Positions 1-9,703 of a stretch of DNA of 64,000 bases are shown in pieces; position 1 is the stretch's first letter, and each line of letters starts with the position of its first letter. The notes under the pieces were generated by a model. That model did not search any database. It worked only from the letters and a program-made list of their open reading frames with translations, and was not told the origin of the DNA. A program made the position numbers and the translations under genes. This DNA is from an uncultured Alistipes sp. (GTDB taxonomy: Bacteria; Bacteroidota; Bacteroidia; Bacteroidales; Rikenellaceae), in contig CALVCS010000003.1 in the NCBI GenBank assembly GCA_944326035.1, positions 1 through 64,000 on the forward strand, written 5' to 3'.

Positions 1-2
1 GG

Positions 3-722
3 CAGACGGGAGAGCTTGAAGCCAACGTGCAGCAGTTGCAGACCGAACGCCAACAGGCAAAGCAGGAACTTGACGAAGTCAAAAAAGAAATCAAGTCGGA
101 GAAGCTGGAAGCCGCCAAGACCGAGGCGAAAGCGGCACTCGTGGCAAAGGTCGGTTTTCTTTTGGGCGGTGGTAAATTGAAAGAGCTGGAAGCCAACAAC
201 CGCACCCTGCAAGGCGAGGTCGCCGCCCGTGATGAGAGCATCAAGTTGTTGCAACAGCAGATGCAGCGGCAGCAAGAGGAACATAACCGCCAACTTATGG
301 AATTGCAAGTCAAGCACCGCAGGGAGATGGCAGATAAAGAAACGGCACACCAAGAAGAAGTGTCATTCCTGAAATCAATCATCCAGAAAGCCAAGAAGTG
401 GTTCCCGCTGTTCCAAGAGTTGGTGTACATGGAGAAGTTCTGCCTCAAAGTCGGTTTCAACGAAAGACAGACCGCCACGCTCATCAGCGGAAAGCCGCTG
501 TTCTACGAAGGCGAACTCTATTCGGAGGAACATAACCGAAAGTTCAAGACAGAAAACGCAGGTTTCCAAGTTGTAAAAGCCCCGAAAGACAAGTCAAAAC
601 TTGTACTTTGTATCGAAGGAAAACCTATTGGAGAGTGGTTCAAAGAACAATTTAATAAATTGTTTTCTTCCGTACGCAGAACAGTTGCACCACTCAAAAA
701 GGGTAAGGGTATGGAATTATAA
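3..722 (+). CDS. Mobilization (MobV/Pre-like) protein, C-terminal part
   Basis: The reading frame is open from the first bases of the window, so the gene begins to the left and only about 239 residues are visible. Residues up to about 120 form a long charged coiled coil rich in Gln, Glu and Lys. The tail has a globular segment with GKPLFYEGELYSEEHNRKF and GKPIGEWFKEQF. This arrangement resembles the C-terminus of mobilization/recombination proteins of Bacteroidetes mobilizable elements; the relaxase domain itself is outside the window. It converges on the hsdS fragment, with an inverted repeat between them. The family assignment rests on memory of the tail motif only. Confidence 0.55.
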   Translation, partial: QTGELEANVQQLQTERQQAKQELDEVKKEIKSEKLEAAKTEAKAALVAKVGFLLGGGKLKELEANNRTLQGEVAARDESIKLLQQQMQRQQEEHNRQLMELQVKHRREMADKETAHQEEVSFLKSIIQKAKKWFPLFQELVYMEKFCLKVGFNERQTATLISGKPLFYEGELYSEEHNRKFKTENAGFQVVKAPKDKSKLVLCIEGKPIGEWFKEQFNKLFSSVRRTVAPLKKGKGMEL

Positions 723-730
723 ACAATATC

Positions 731-782
731 AATGGGAAATAGTAGACGTTGAGGTATACTGCCTTTTTACTATTCTCCCATT
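731..782. terminator. Inverted repeat between convergent mob and hsdS genes
   Basis: A 14-base arm (731-744, AATGGGAAATAGTA) is repeated in inverted form at 768-782 with a single one-base bulge and a 23-base loop. It lies exactly between two convergent stop codons, so a bidirectional terminator is the simplest reading. A recombination site linked to hsdS switching is the alternative. Confidence 0.5.
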
Positions 783-790
783 GGTCTCAC

Positions 791-1645
791 TTATAAAGTA
801 AGTCCTAAAGTCTTGAAGTAGTTAAATATCTGTTCGTTTTCAATACGTCGCATATAATTCTCCATATATTCCCAATAAGGATTGCCGTTTTCATCCACAG
901 GAAGAGTAAGAACCTCTTTTGCTAAACGTGTAGCACTTCTTTTGTAACCAAAATTGTATTTTCCCCTTATGCGGTCTGCTACAGTAGTGATAAACGTACC
1001 AATATATTTATTAAGATTCTCATTGTACCCCAATGTCATATCCGAAGTCGCTATAAAATCTTCTGCTTTATAAACTGAATATCCCATAGAACCTTCTCCG
1101 TTTCGGATAAAAGCTATACAATTTCCTTTTTGTACCAAATCTTTATTAGCTGTAACAAAGCAAAGCACTCCATTGTTCTGATTGGTTGCTCCAAGATAAC
1201 TAATGCCGTTTTCAACTTTTTCGATATGATTAAGCCCTTTTGACTTGCCTGGTACAAGAATAGGGAATAAGTCACGAATGAGGAAGTGTTTCCAAATTAC
1301 CCCCCCCATTTTACATTTGTTAACACTCATCCTATCCTTAAAGGTTTTCAACGTAGTTTTGAGGATGTCTTGTTCAATCTCCTTCATAAAGGAAGACATA
1401 AAGGCAAAGTCTATTTCTCCGGTTTGAGTTGCAGGAAGTATTAACTTTTCTCTTTTTATTCTGTTGTCATTTATTTCTCTGTTAAAACTATATTTCTCCG
1501 ATAAGCGATTTATAAGCGGTAACATAAAAAGATAGGCGTATTTATCTAATCCTTCTCTTTTCAATTGAGTAACATGGTCACTTGCTACAAATTCATATTG
1601 ATGAAAGAATGCACTCCCTACGCTACCGCTATTAGCTACAGTCAA
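791..1645 (-). pseudogene. Type I restriction specificity subunit (HsdS), 5'-truncated
   Basis: HsdS recognises the DNA target of a type I restriction-modification complex through two target recognition domains joined by helical spacers. The visible 284 residues start inside the first recognition domain (NCLTVANSGSVGSAFF...FVASDH), then show a spacer helix near residues 85-110 and a second recognition domain near 115-260 ending in a helix (YMENYMRRIENEQ). Normal HsdS is about 400 residues, so roughly the first 120 are missing. The only start near the homology is a TTG; the frame continues upstream more than 100 bases without an ATG and without HsdS-like sequence. No hsdM or hsdR is present. 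The gene is clearly more AT-rich than its right-hand neighbours. It may be a silent cassette or a remnant. Confidence 0.7.
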
Positions 1646-1850
1646 ACAATTAGAAAAAATCTGACAAATATGCGAGGGAGGGATGCTTTCCTGAGAAGGA
1701 GAGGAAAGAACGGGGTGAAAAACAAAACGGCAGAGCGCAGGTTCCCGTAAAAAGGTAAATAAAATAGCTCGGAATGGGTGGCTGGGTTCTGAAAAGAGAG
1801 TGGGGAAGGGAATCCCAAAGACGAACCATCGGTTTTCCGGGAAAAAACTG
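1646..1850. other. Junction of AT-rich element with core chromosome
   Basis: HsdS homology stops near 1650-1680 and base composition rises to that of the core genes to the right. No tRNA gene, clear direct repeat or integrase was recognised here, so the exact attachment point cannot be placed. Confidence 0.4.
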
Positions 1851-1858
1851 TATTTTTG
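1851..1858 (+). promoter_or_regulatory. Bacteroidetes -7 box of apbE
   Basis: TATTTTTG fits TAnnTTTG exactly and lies 49 bases before the apbE start. No good TTG is seen at the expected -33 position, so the call rests on the -7 box alone. Confidence 0.4.
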
Positions 1859-1906
1859 TCCTTACGTCTCGGCTTTTCGGACGGGGACTATTTACCATAA
1901 GAGAGT

Positions 1907-2974
1907 ATGAAAATCGATCTTTGTCGCAGTCGATGGAGCCGTTTGGGCGGGGGAAAACACCTGTGGAAAACGGTTGGATGGATGAGTTTGCTCGTGAGCG
2001 GTTTGATAGGGTGTCGGACGGAGACCCCCCGGATACAGACCGTGATCGATGGATTCGCTCAGGGAGGAACTTACCATATCGTGATTGTCGCCGACAGTTC
2101 GTACGACCATCTCAAACCGGCCATTGATACCCTGCTGGCCGAGATCGAACGTTCGGTGTCGCTCTATGATCCCCATTCGCGGCTGAGCCGCCTGAATCGG
2201 GGCGAAACCGATACCTTGGATGCCTTTTTGATCGACTGTATTCGCGAAGCCGAGCAGATCAGTCGCGAGAGCGAAGGGCGTTTCGATATTACGGTGAAGC
2301 CGTTGATCGCCGCTTATGGGTTTGCCGAGACGGGACCTACCCAGCATCCGAACCTCGATTCGTTGATGCAGATGGTGGGGTATGAGAAGATTTCGATTGA
2401 CGAAAACCGACTGCATAAAGCCCACCCGGGCATTCAGCTCGATCTGAACTCCATCGCCCAGGGAGCGACGGCCGATCGATTGGGTGCATTGCTCGATGGG
2501 TATGGCCTGACCGATTACCTGGTGGAAATCGGTGGGGGCGAGATCGTCTGCAAGGGCAAGAATGCACATGGAATGCCTTGGCGTGTCGGCATCGATCGGC
2601 CGGTGGAGGGGAATGTGATCCCGGGGGCCGATCTTCAGGAACGCATCGCGGTCAGCGATGTCGGTTTGGCGACCTCGGGCAACTACCGGAAATTCTATAC
2701 CGATTCGTTGGGCCGTAAGATCGTCCATACGGTGGATGCGCTCACGGGCGAGCCGGTGATCAGCAATCTGCTGTCGGCCACGGTGATTGCTCCCACCTCG
2801 ACGCAGGCCGATGCGTATGGAACGTTGTGTATGATTCTGGGGCTGGAACAGAGCAAACAGATGCTCGCCCATCATCCTGAACTGCAGGCCTATCTGGTTT
2901 GGTCGGATGAGCAGGGGAATTTCCAGACCTATCTGACCCCCGGCATGGAAAAACGGATTCTACCTCGACCCTGA
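1907..2974 (+). CDS. apbE: FAD:protein FMN transferase (ApbE), lipoprotein
   Basis: ApbE moves FMN from FAD onto Thr or Ser residues of target flavoproteins such as the NqrB/NqrC and RnfD/RnfG subunits outside the inner membrane. The protein is 355 residues, usual for the family. After a basic N-terminus there is a hydrophobic stretch ending in a lipobox-like LIGC near residue 36, so it is probably a periplasm-facing lipoprotein. Family motifs are in order: DLNSIAQGATAD near 179, EIGGGEIV near 206, GLATSGNYRKFY, and HTVDALTGEPV followed by TSTQADAYGT near 297. It is followed after 40 bases by the lipid kinase gene and may be cotranscribed with it. No Nqr or Rnf genes lie nearby. Confidence 0.93.
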   Translation: MKIDLCRSRWSRLGGGKHLWKTVGWMSLLVSGLIGCRTETPRIQTVIDGFAQGGTYHIVIVADSSYDHLKPAIDTLLAEIERSVSLYDPHSRLSRLNRGETDTLDAFLIDCIREAEQISRESEGRFDITVKPLIAAYGFAETGPTQHPNLDSLMQMVGYEKISIDENRLHKAHPGIQLDLNSIAQGATADRLGALLDGYGLTDYLVEIGGGEIVCKGKNAHGMPWRVGIDRPVEGNVIPGADLQERIAVSDVGLATSGNYRKFYTDSLGRKIVHTVDALTGEPVISNLLSATVIAPTSTQADAYGTLCMILGLEQSKQMLAHHPELQAYLVWSDEQGNFQTYLTPGMEKRILPRP

Positions 2975-3014
2975 TCCTTATCCCTTATATTATTTACCCT
3001 CCTAACAACCTGCC

Positions 3015-3968
3015 ATGAAAAAAGTACGGTTTATTTACAATCCCACCTCGGGAGAGACCCTCATCACGGAATGGCTCGATCAGATCATCGCGATTTATCA
3101 GGAGAAAGGGTACAGTCTGCATCCCTATCGCTTGAACTTCGGGGATGAGGAACCCGAGCAGATTTTCGATGGGGTGGATGAGAGTTATCACCATTTGTTG
3201 ATTGCCGGCGGGGACGGAACGATCAATTATGTGGTGAATTTCATGAAGCAACGGGGGCTGGATATTCCGATTGCGGTTTTGCCGAGCGGAACGGCCAACG
3301 ATTTCGCCCATATTCTGGGGGTGCCGGACGATCTGAATAAGGCGTGTCGGCGCATTCTTTCGGGGTATGAACAGCGCGTCGACGTGGGAAAGGCCAATGA
3401 CGAATATTTTGTCAATGTGTTCAGTTGCGGGCTCTTCACCGATGTGTCGCAGAAAACCCCGACGGTGTTGAAGAATACCTTCGGTAAGTTGGCCTACTAT
3501 GTCGGCGGATTGGGAGAGTTGCCCAATTTCCGTAAAATGCACGTGAGTATCGAAACCGATGCGGGCAAATATGAGGGATCTTCGCTGATCTTTTTTGTCT
3601 TCAATGGTCGGACGGCCGGACAGATGCGGTTTGCCTACTTGTCGGAGATTGATGACGGGTTGTTGGACGTATTGGTGGTGAAGGGAGACAGCACCATCGA
3701 GACGATCCGGACCATCTTTCATTTTATCAAACGCAATACGGGGTTGCGGTCGCCTCAGTCGGCGGATTATCCGCCGGGGGTTGTGCATATTCAGGCCCGC
3801 GATATTCTCATCAACTCTTACAACGACGAAAATACCGATATCGATGGTCAGGCCGGTCCTCGTTTTCCGGTACATATTACGTGTGAAACCGGTGCTTTGC
3901 GGGTTATTCGTCCGCGCAGCAAGAAGCAGCCGGCGCGGGCCAATCGGCTCTCAGAAAAAGCGCGTTGA
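3015..3968 (+). CDS. YegS/DagK-family lipid kinase
   Basis: The diacylglycerol-kinase catalytic fold phosphorylates a lipid hydroxyl group with ATP at the membrane face. The 317-residue protein has the N-terminal NPTSG motif, the nucleotide-binding GGDGT loop near residue 65, and the PSGTANDFAH motif near residue 96, all diagnostic of the YegS/BmrU/DagK superfamily. The C-terminal half is the beta-sandwich domain typical of the family, and the last 20 residues are basic. The lipid substrate (diacylglycerol, sphingoid base or other) cannot be told from the sequence. It probably shares a transcript with apbE and ends before a strong hairpin. Confidence 0.88.
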   Translation: MKKVRFIYNPTSGETLITEWLDQIIAIYQEKGYSLHPYRLNFGDEEPEQIFDGVDESYHHLLIAGGDGTINYVVNFMKQRGLDIPIAVLPSGTANDFAHILGVPDDLNKACRRILSGYEQRVDVGKANDEYFVNVFSCGLFTDVSQKTPTVLKNTFGKLAYYVGGLGELPNFRKMHVSIETDAGKYEGSSLIFFVFNGRTAGQMRFAYLSEIDDGLLDVLVVKGDSTIETIRTIFHFIKRNTGLRSPQSADYPPGVVHIQARDILINSYNDENTDIDGQAGPRFPVHITCETGALRVIRPRSKKQPARANRLSEKAR

Positions 3969-4120
3969 CGGGGGATGGTCGTTCGCCGAAAGGCCGGATA
4001 CCTCCTGCGCAAATGCGGTATGGGCATGTAGGCCTTGGAAAAAAGGGCGACCTGTACGGAGCCGATGATTCGTCCCCGCAAGGAGGAGTGCAAACGTAAC
4101 CGGTCAGCAGGTTAATATAT

Positions 4121-4160
4121 CAGCGGGCGCTTGTCTGGATTCAGACAGGCGCCCGCTGAC
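4121..4160. terminator. Bidirectional terminator hairpin
   Basis: An 18-base arm starting TCAGCGGGCGC at 4121 pairs with 4143-4160 with only one G-T wobble and a four-base loop. It sits between the convergent lipid kinase and valS genes and can serve both. Confidence 0.75.
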
Positions 4161-4186
4161 GTAGTATAGAGGCCGTCGCCCGGGGA

Positions 4187-6817
4187 CTAACTCAGTTGTT
4201 GGAGTCGTTCGCGGATGGCGGTGATTTTGGCTTCGGCGTCGCGGCGTTTGGCCTGTTCGTTTTCGACCACTTTGGCCGGAGCGTTCTGGACGAAGCGTTC
4301 GTTGGAGAGCTTCTTCATGACCGAGGCCAGGAAACCTTCCTGGTATTCCAGTTCGGCCTTCAACTTTTTGAGTTCTTCTTCGACGTTGATCACGCCGGCG
4401 GCCAACGGAACGAAATATTCGGTCGTCTTTACCCGGAAGGAAAGCGCATCGGAGGGTTTTTCCTGGATCGATTCGATCTGCGACAACCCGCCCATTTTTT
4501 TCAGCAACGGGGCCAACGTTTCGTGATAGTTTTCGTCGGGAATCACCTGCAGCGTCAGGGCTTCCTTGTTCGGGATGTTGTGTTCCTTGCGGAGGTTGCG
4601 CAGGTGGGTCACCACTTGTTTCAGCAGTTCCATGCGATCCAACACCTGTTGGTCTTCCACCAACGGGGTGGGAATCTCCTGCAACATGATCGTCTCTCCG
4701 TCCTGGCGCGGTGCCATCTGTTGCCAAAGCTCTTCGGTCAGGAAAGGCATGAACGGATGCAGAATCCGCAGCAATTCGTCGAAGAAGGTAAGGGTCACTT
4801 CCTGCGTCGGACGATCGATCGGCTGGCCGTAGGCCGGTTTGATCATTTCGAGGTACCAGCCCGAGAATTCGTCCCAGAAGAGGCGATAAACCCGCATCAG
4901 GGCTTCGGAAATACGATAGGCTTCGAAATCGGCTTCCAGTTCGCGCAAGGTTTTGCTCAACAGGCAGGCGAACCAGCTCACGGCGGTGTTGTTGCTTTGG
5001 GTGGGTACGGCCTTTTCATCGACCTTCCAGGAGCTCACCAGCCGGAAGGCGTTCCAGATTTTGTTGCCGAAGTTGCGCCCCTGTTCGCAGAGGGCATCGT
5101 CGAACAGAATGTCGTTGCCGGCCGTCGAGCTGAGCAACATGGCCAAACGTACACCGTCGGCTCCGTACTGGTCGATCAGGTCGAGCGGATCGGGCGAGTT
5201 GCCCAGCGATTTGCTCATCTTACGGCGCAGTTTGTCGCGGACGATACCGGTGAGGTAGACGTTGGAGAAGGGCTTTTCGCCCCGGAATTCGTAGCCGGCC
5301 ATGATCATGCGGGCCACCCAGAAAAAGAGGATGTCGGGTCCGGTCACCAGATCGTTGGTCGGGTAATAGTATTGGATCTCTTCGTTGTCGGGGTGGTTGA
5401 TGCCGTCGAAGACCGAAATGGGCCACAGCCACGACGAAAACCAGGTGTCCAGCACATCGGGATCCTGTCGCAGGTCGCTCAGCTGCAGCGAGGCGTCGCC
5501 ACTCTTTTCGCGCGCCAGTTTGAGGGCTTCTTCGGGGGTTTCGGCGACGACATAACCCCCCTGAGGCAGGTAGTAGGCCGGAATCTGCTGTCCCCACCAC
5601 AACTGACGCGAAATGCACCAGTCCTTGATGTTTTCCATCCAGTGGCGGTAGGTGTTTTTGAATTTGGCCGGCACCAGGCGGATCTCGTCATCCATCACCG
5701 CTTTGAGGGCCGGTTTGGCCAGTTCGTCCATCTTCAGGAACCACTGCATCGACAGTTTCGGTTCGATGGGTACGTGGGTACGTTCCGAGTAACCTACGCT
5801 GTTGGTGTAGGCTTCCACCTTTTCGAGCAGGCCGGCGGCATCCAGGTCTTTTTCGATCTGTTCACGCACGGCGAACCGATCCATCCCTTCGTATTGCAGG
5901 CCGTGGGCGTTGAGGGTCCCGTTGTCATTGAAGATGTCGATCACCTCCAGGTGGTATTTTTCGCCCAGCATGTAGTCGTTGACGTCATGAGCCGGAGTGA
6001 CTTTCAGAGCGCCGGTCCCGAAGTCGATGTCCACATAGGTGTCGCGGATGACCGGAATGCTGCGCCCGACCAACGGAACAATCACCCGCGCATCCTGCGG
6101 CAGGTGTTGGTAGCGCGGGTCGTTGGGGTTGACGCACAGCGCCGTATCGCCCAGAATGGTTTCGGGACGGGTGGTGGCCACCACGATATAGTCGTCACTT
6201 CCTTCGATCCGATAGCGCAGATAGTAGAGCTTGCCCTGCGATTCGGTATGGATCACCTCTTCGTCCGAGAGGGCGGTCAGGGCGGCCGGGTCCCAGTTGA
6301 CCATGCGGACCCCACGATAGATCAGCCCTTTGTTATAGAGGTCGACGAACACTTTGATGACGCTGCGGCTCATCTCCGGGTCCATCGTGAAGGTCGTACG
6401 TTCCCAGTCGCAGGAGGCCCCCAGTTTACGCAACTGGTTGAGGATGATCCCGCCGTGTTTCTCTTTCCAGGCCCAGGCGTGTTGAAGGAACTCTTCCCGG
6501 GTGAGCTGGCTCTTGTCGATCCCTTCGGCTTTGAGTTTGGCCACCACTTTGGCTTCGGTTGCGATCGAGGCGTGGTCGGTGCCCGGGACCCAGCAGGCGT
6601 TTTTCCCCTGCATGCGGGCACGGCGTACCAGCACATCCTGAATCGTTTCGTTGAGCATGTGTCCCATGTGCAGCACCCCGGTCACGTTGGGGGGCGGGAT
6701 CACGATGGTGTAGGGCTCGCGTTCGTCGGGTGTCGAGTGGAAGAAGCGGTGACGGATCCAGTAGTCGTACCACTTGGATTCGATCTCTTGAGGCGTGTAT
6801 TTGGCTGCCATTTCCAT
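4187..6817 (-). CDS. valS: Valyl-tRNA synthetase
   Basis: This class Ia aminoacyl-tRNA synthetase charges tRNA-Val and hydrolyses mischarged Thr-tRNA. It is 876 residues from the chosen start, the ATG that gives [13 protein letters not shown] and matches the N-terminus usual in Bacteroidales; an ATG nine codons upstream is possible. Visible motifs: the HIGH-type signature in [15 protein letters not shown] near residue 45, the editing domain with [13 protein letters not shown], the tRNA-stem [11 protein letters not shown] region, and KMSKS in [14 protein letters not shown] near 532. The C-terminal 70 residues form the coiled coil typical of ValRS. It stands alone, divergent from lon, with its own promoter. 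Confidence 0.98.
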   Translation of the reverse strand: MEMAAKYTPQEIESKWYDYWIRHRFFHSTPDEREPYTIVIPPPNVTGVLHMGHMLNETIQDVLVRRARMQGKNACWVPGTDHASIATEAKVVAKLKAEGIDKSQLTREEFLQHAWAWKEKHGGIILNQLRKLGASCDWERTTFTMDPEMSRSVIKVFVDLYNKGLIYRGVRMVNWDPAALTALSDEEVIHTESQGKLYYLRYRIEGSDDYIVVATTRPETILGDTALCVNPNDPRYQHLPQDARVIVPLVGRSIPVIRDTYVDIDFGTGALKVTPAHDVNDYMLGEKYHLEVIDIFNDNGTLNAHGLQYEGMDRFAVREQIEKDLDAAGLLEKVEAYTNSVGYSERTHVPIEPKLSMQWFLKMDELAKPALKAVMDDEIRLVPAKFKNTYRHWMENIKDWCISRQLWWGQQIPAYYLPQGGYVVAETPEEALKLAREKSGDASLQLSDLRQDPDVLDTWFSSWLWPISVFDGINHPDNEEIQYYYPTNDLVTGPDILFFWVARMIMAGYEFRGEKPFSNVYLTGIVRDKLRRKMSKSLGNSPDPLDLIDQYGADGVRLAMLLSSTAGNDILFDDALCEQGRNFGNKIWNAFRLVSSWKVDEKAVPTQSNNTAVSWFACLLSKTLRELEADFEAYRISEALMRVYRLFWDEFSGWYLEMIKPAYGQPIDRPTQEVTLTFFDELLRILHPFMPFLTEELWQQMAPRQDGETIMLQEIPTPLVEDQQVLDRMELLKQVVTHLRNLRKEHNIPNKEALTLQVIPDENYHETLAPLLKKMGGLSQIESIQEKPSDALSFRVKTTEYFVPLAAGVINVEEELKKLKAELEYQEGFLASVMKKLSNERFVQNAPAKVVENEQAKRRDAEAKITAIRERLQQLS

Positions 6818-7032
6818 AAGAGTAGATGCTATGTTCGTTGTCAATCGTTGTTATGGGGGCGAGGTTTTCGGAGCGGAACTGACAAAATGGCCGAAACAAG
6901 GGGCCAAAACCTGCCAGATCGGGCGGCGAAAACGTACGGCACGAGGTTTGAATAGTTCTGAAAGCCTTTTCTCGATGACTCGGAGCGGAGCGCCGAAATT
7001 TGCCCGACGTCTCCCGGCCGAGGGTCGATTTG

Positions 7033-7040
7033 CAAAGGTA
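7033..7040 (-). promoter_or_regulatory. Bacteroidetes -7 box of valS
   Basis: On the minus strand the sequence reads TACCTTTG, an exact TAnnTTTG match, about 215 bases before the valS start. It implies a rather long 5' leader. No T-box-like structure was recognised in it. Confidence 0.5.
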
Positions 7041-7125
7041 ATAAATATATCGGATTATGCGTTTATAAGAAGGCCTCTGAAAGAGGAAAGGAGGTGAGTT
7101 TCCGGAGGAAACGGAAAAAATTTGT

Positions 7126-7133
7126 AAGTTTGT
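7126..7133 (+). promoter_or_regulatory. Bacteroidetes -7 box of lon
   Basis: TAAGTTTG matches TAnnTTTG and lies 23 bases before the lon ATG, so the mRNA would have a very short leader. A poor TTC at about the -33 position precedes it. No heat-shock inverted repeat such as CIRCE was seen. Confidence 0.5.
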
Positions 7134-7156
7134 AGATTCAAGCGAGGAAGCACACA

Positions 7157-9583
7157 ATGAACAAAAAATATAAAAAAGAAGATGAGTTCTCGGGTATATC
7201 AGATATGCTCGAAGGACGTCACCAGGTCATTCCGATCATGACCGGCGAAGATGAAGAGATGGCTCAGAATCTGGAGATCCCTGAAAATCTGCCGATTTTG
7301 ACCCTGCGCAGCTCGGTGCTGTTCCCGGGGTCGATCACGCCCATCACCGTGGGTCGTGAACGCTCGATGCGTTTGATTCGGGATGTAGAGAGTGTTCAGG
7401 GGTTGTTGGGGGCCGTTTTGCAGAAGGAGTCCGAAGTGGAACAACCGGGGCCCGACGACCTTTATCGGGTAGGGACCGTTGCACGGATTCTGAAGATTCT
7501 GGAGATGCCCAACGGCAACCTGACGGTCATTCTGCACGGGCTGGAAAAGATCGAGATCAAAGAGTTCACCCATTCCGATCCCTATTTCAAGGCGACGGCT
7601 TCGGTGCTGAAGGATAGTGTCCCGGAACGGGGCAGTGTCGAATTCGAAGCGTTGGTGGATTCGATCAAGGATGTGGCGTTGAACATTGTCAACATATCGC
7701 CTCAGATGCCGAAAGAGGCTTCGTTTGCCATCAAGAACATCGACAGCAAACGGGGCATCATCAATTTCATCTGTTCGAATCTGGACCTGCCCGATGCCGA
7801 TCGGCAACGGCTGCTGGAGGCGCCCGGTCTCTTGGCTCGGGCGCGGCGGCTGCTGGAGATTCTGATTCGGGAACAGCAGCTTGTGGAGTTGAAGAACGAA
7901 ATTCAGGCCAAGGTCAAGGAGAACATCGACCAGCAGCAGCGCGATTATTTCCTCCAGCAGCAGATGCGAACCATCCAGGACGAACTGGGGGACGATCCGG
8001 CCGACCGCGATTTCGAAGAGCTGCGGGCGAAGGCCGAAAAGAAAAAATGGAAGGCAGAAACGCGAGATCTGTTCTTCAAGGAGCTGGGTAAGCTCGAACG
8101 GATGAATCCGGCGGTAGCCGAATATTCCGTGCAGCTCAACTACCTGCAGTTGATGCTCGACCTCCCGTGGGAACACTATACGACCGACAACCTCGACCTG
8201 AACCGGGCCAAAAAACGGTTGGACGCCGACCACTTCGGGCTGGAAGAGGTGAAGGACCGTATTTTGGAACACCTGGCGGTGATCAAGCTGAAAGGGGACC
8301 TGAAATCGCCGATTCTCTGTCTGTACGGACCTCCGGGGGTTGGGAAAACCTCGCTGGGGAAATCGGTGGCCGCGGCGCTGAAACGGAAATTCGGACGGAT
8401 CTCGTTGGGGGGTCTGCATGATGAAGCCGAAATCCGGGGACACCGCAAAACCTACATCGGGGCGATGCCGGGACGAATCATCCAGACCATCAAGCGTTGT
8501 GGATCGTCGAATCCGGTGATCATTCTCGATGAAATCGACAAGGTGACCGTCAGCAACCATGGCGATCCGTCGTCGGCCCTGCTCGAGGTGCTCGACCCGG
8601 AACAGAATACGACCTTCCACGACAACTACCTCGATACGGAGTATGACCTTTCGAAGGTGTTGTTCATCGCCACGGCCAACAACATCGCCAACATCAATCC
8701 GGCCTTGCGCGACCGTATGGAGATGATCAACATTCCGGGGTATATTCTGGAAGATAAGGTTCAGATTGCCCGCAAGCACCTGTTGCCCAAACAGCTGGAA
8801 GCACATGGAGTGTCGGCCAAGGAGTTGAAGTTGTCGCCTAAGGTGATCGAAAAGATCATTGCCGATTATACTCGAGAATCGGGGGTCCGCAGCCTCGACA
8901 AGCAGATCGCCAAGATTGTCCGTACGCGGGCCAAACAGATCGGTTTCGGAGAGACCTTCAAACCGGAAGTGACGGCAGCCGATGTGGAAAAGATTCTGGG
9001 GGTTCCGCGCTTTTCGAGCGAGATGTACGAGATTGCCGGGATTGTCGGCGTGGTCACCGGATTGGCCTGGACGGAAGTAGGGGGTGAAATTCTCTATGTG
9101 GAATCGATCCTGACGCCGGGGAAAGGCATGCTTTCGATGACGGGGAATCTGGGCGACGTCATGAAGGAGTCGGCGACCATTGCCTTGGAATGGGTTAAAG
9201 CGCACGGCCCGGAACTGGGTATCGATCCCGAAAAGTTCGAAAAGTACGATGTCCATATCCACGTTCCGGAAGGGGCGATTCCGAAAGATGGCCCGAGTGC
9301 GGGGATTACGATGGTGACTTCGCTGGTATCGACCTTTACGGGTCGTCCGGTCAAGGATCGGATCGCCATGACGGGGGAAACGACCCTGCGTGGGCGCGTC
9401 ATGCCGGTCGGTGGGATCAAAGAGAAGATTCTGGCGGCCAAACGGGCGGGAATTACCGACCTGATCCTCTCGGAGGACAACCGCAAGGATATCGGCGAGA
9501 TCAAACCCGAATATGTCGAAGGGTTGACGTTCCACTATGTCAAGACCAACGATGAAGTATTGAAACTGGCGATCCAGTCCTAA
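7157..9583 (+). CDS. lon: ATP-dependent Lon protease
   Basis: Lon is a cytoplasmic homohexameric AAA+ protease that degrades misfolded and regulatory proteins. The 808-residue protein has the N-terminal substrate-binding domain beginning LPILTLRSSVLFPG, a coiled-coil segment near 250-300, Walker A GPPGVGKTSLGK near 391, Walker B VIILDEIDK near 454, and the C-terminal protease domain with the catalytic Ser in KDGPSAG (residue 714) and the partner Lys about 43 residues later (near 757) in GGIKEKILAAKRAG. Length and motifs are normal for LonA. It is monocistronic, with a strong terminator just after it. Confidence 0.98.
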   Translation: MNKKYKKEDEFSGISDMLEGRHQVIPIMTGEDEEMAQNLEIPENLPILTLRSSVLFPGSITPITVGRERSMRLIRDVESVQGLLGAVLQKESEVEQPGPDDLYRVGTVARILKILEMPNGNLTVILHGLEKIEIKEFTHSDPYFKATASVLKDSVPERGSVEFEALVDSIKDVALNIVNISPQMPKEASFAIKNIDSKRGIINFICSNLDLPDADRQRLLEAPGLLARARRLLEILIREQQLVELKNEIQAKVKENIDQQQRDYFLQQQMRTIQDELGDDPADRDFEELRAKAEKKKWKAETRDLFFKELGKLERMNPAVAEYSVQLNYLQLMLDLPWEHYTTDNLDLNRAKKRLDADHFGLEEVKDRILEHLAVIKLKGDLKSPILCLYGPPGVGKTSLGKSVAAALKRKFGRISLGGLHDEAEIRGHRKTYIGAMPGRIIQTIKRCGSSNPVIILDEIDKVTVSNHGDPSSALLEVLDPEQNTTFHDNYLDTEYDLSKVLFIATANNIANINPALRDRMEMINIPGYILEDKVQIARKHLLPKQLEAHGVSAKELKLSPKVIEKIIADYTRESGVRSLDKQIAKIVRTRAKQIGFGETFKPEVTAADVEKILGVPRFSSEMYEIAGIVGVVTGLAWTEVGGEILYVESILTPGKGMLSMTGNLGDVMKESATIALEWVKAHGPELGIDPEKFEKYDVHIHVPEGAIPKDGPSAGITMVTSLVSTFTGRPVKDRIAMTGETTLRGRVMPVGGIKEKILAAKRAGITDLILSEDNRKDIGEIKPEYVEGLTFHYVKTNDEVLKLAIQS

Positions 9584-9606
9584 AAGACTGGATCCTACGG
9601 AGAATA

Positions 9607-9642
9607 AAAAAGACGTTCCGAAGATATTCGGAACGTCTTTTT
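9607..9642. terminator. Bidirectional Rho-independent terminator
   Basis: A perfect 15-bp stem (core AGACGTTCCGA) with a six-base loop is flanked by A and T runs on both sides. It separates the convergent lon and ROK kinase genes. Confidence 0.85.
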
Positions 9643-9703
9643 TTATGGGAAACGGAGCACGGGTTGGATCCGTATCCGGAGGCCTTTTCGTAGGGGAAGC
9701 GGC

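Noticed and set aside
4196..6955. A 919-codon open frame antisense to valS
   Set aside because: It is produced by codon bias in GC-rich DNA opposite a certain valS gene; the predicted protein is a Phe/Val/His/Gly-rich translation with no domain.
7199..9535. A 778-codon open frame antisense to lon
   Set aside because: Same cause as above; the protein is rich in His, Arg and Phe with no motif, while lon on the other strand is certain.
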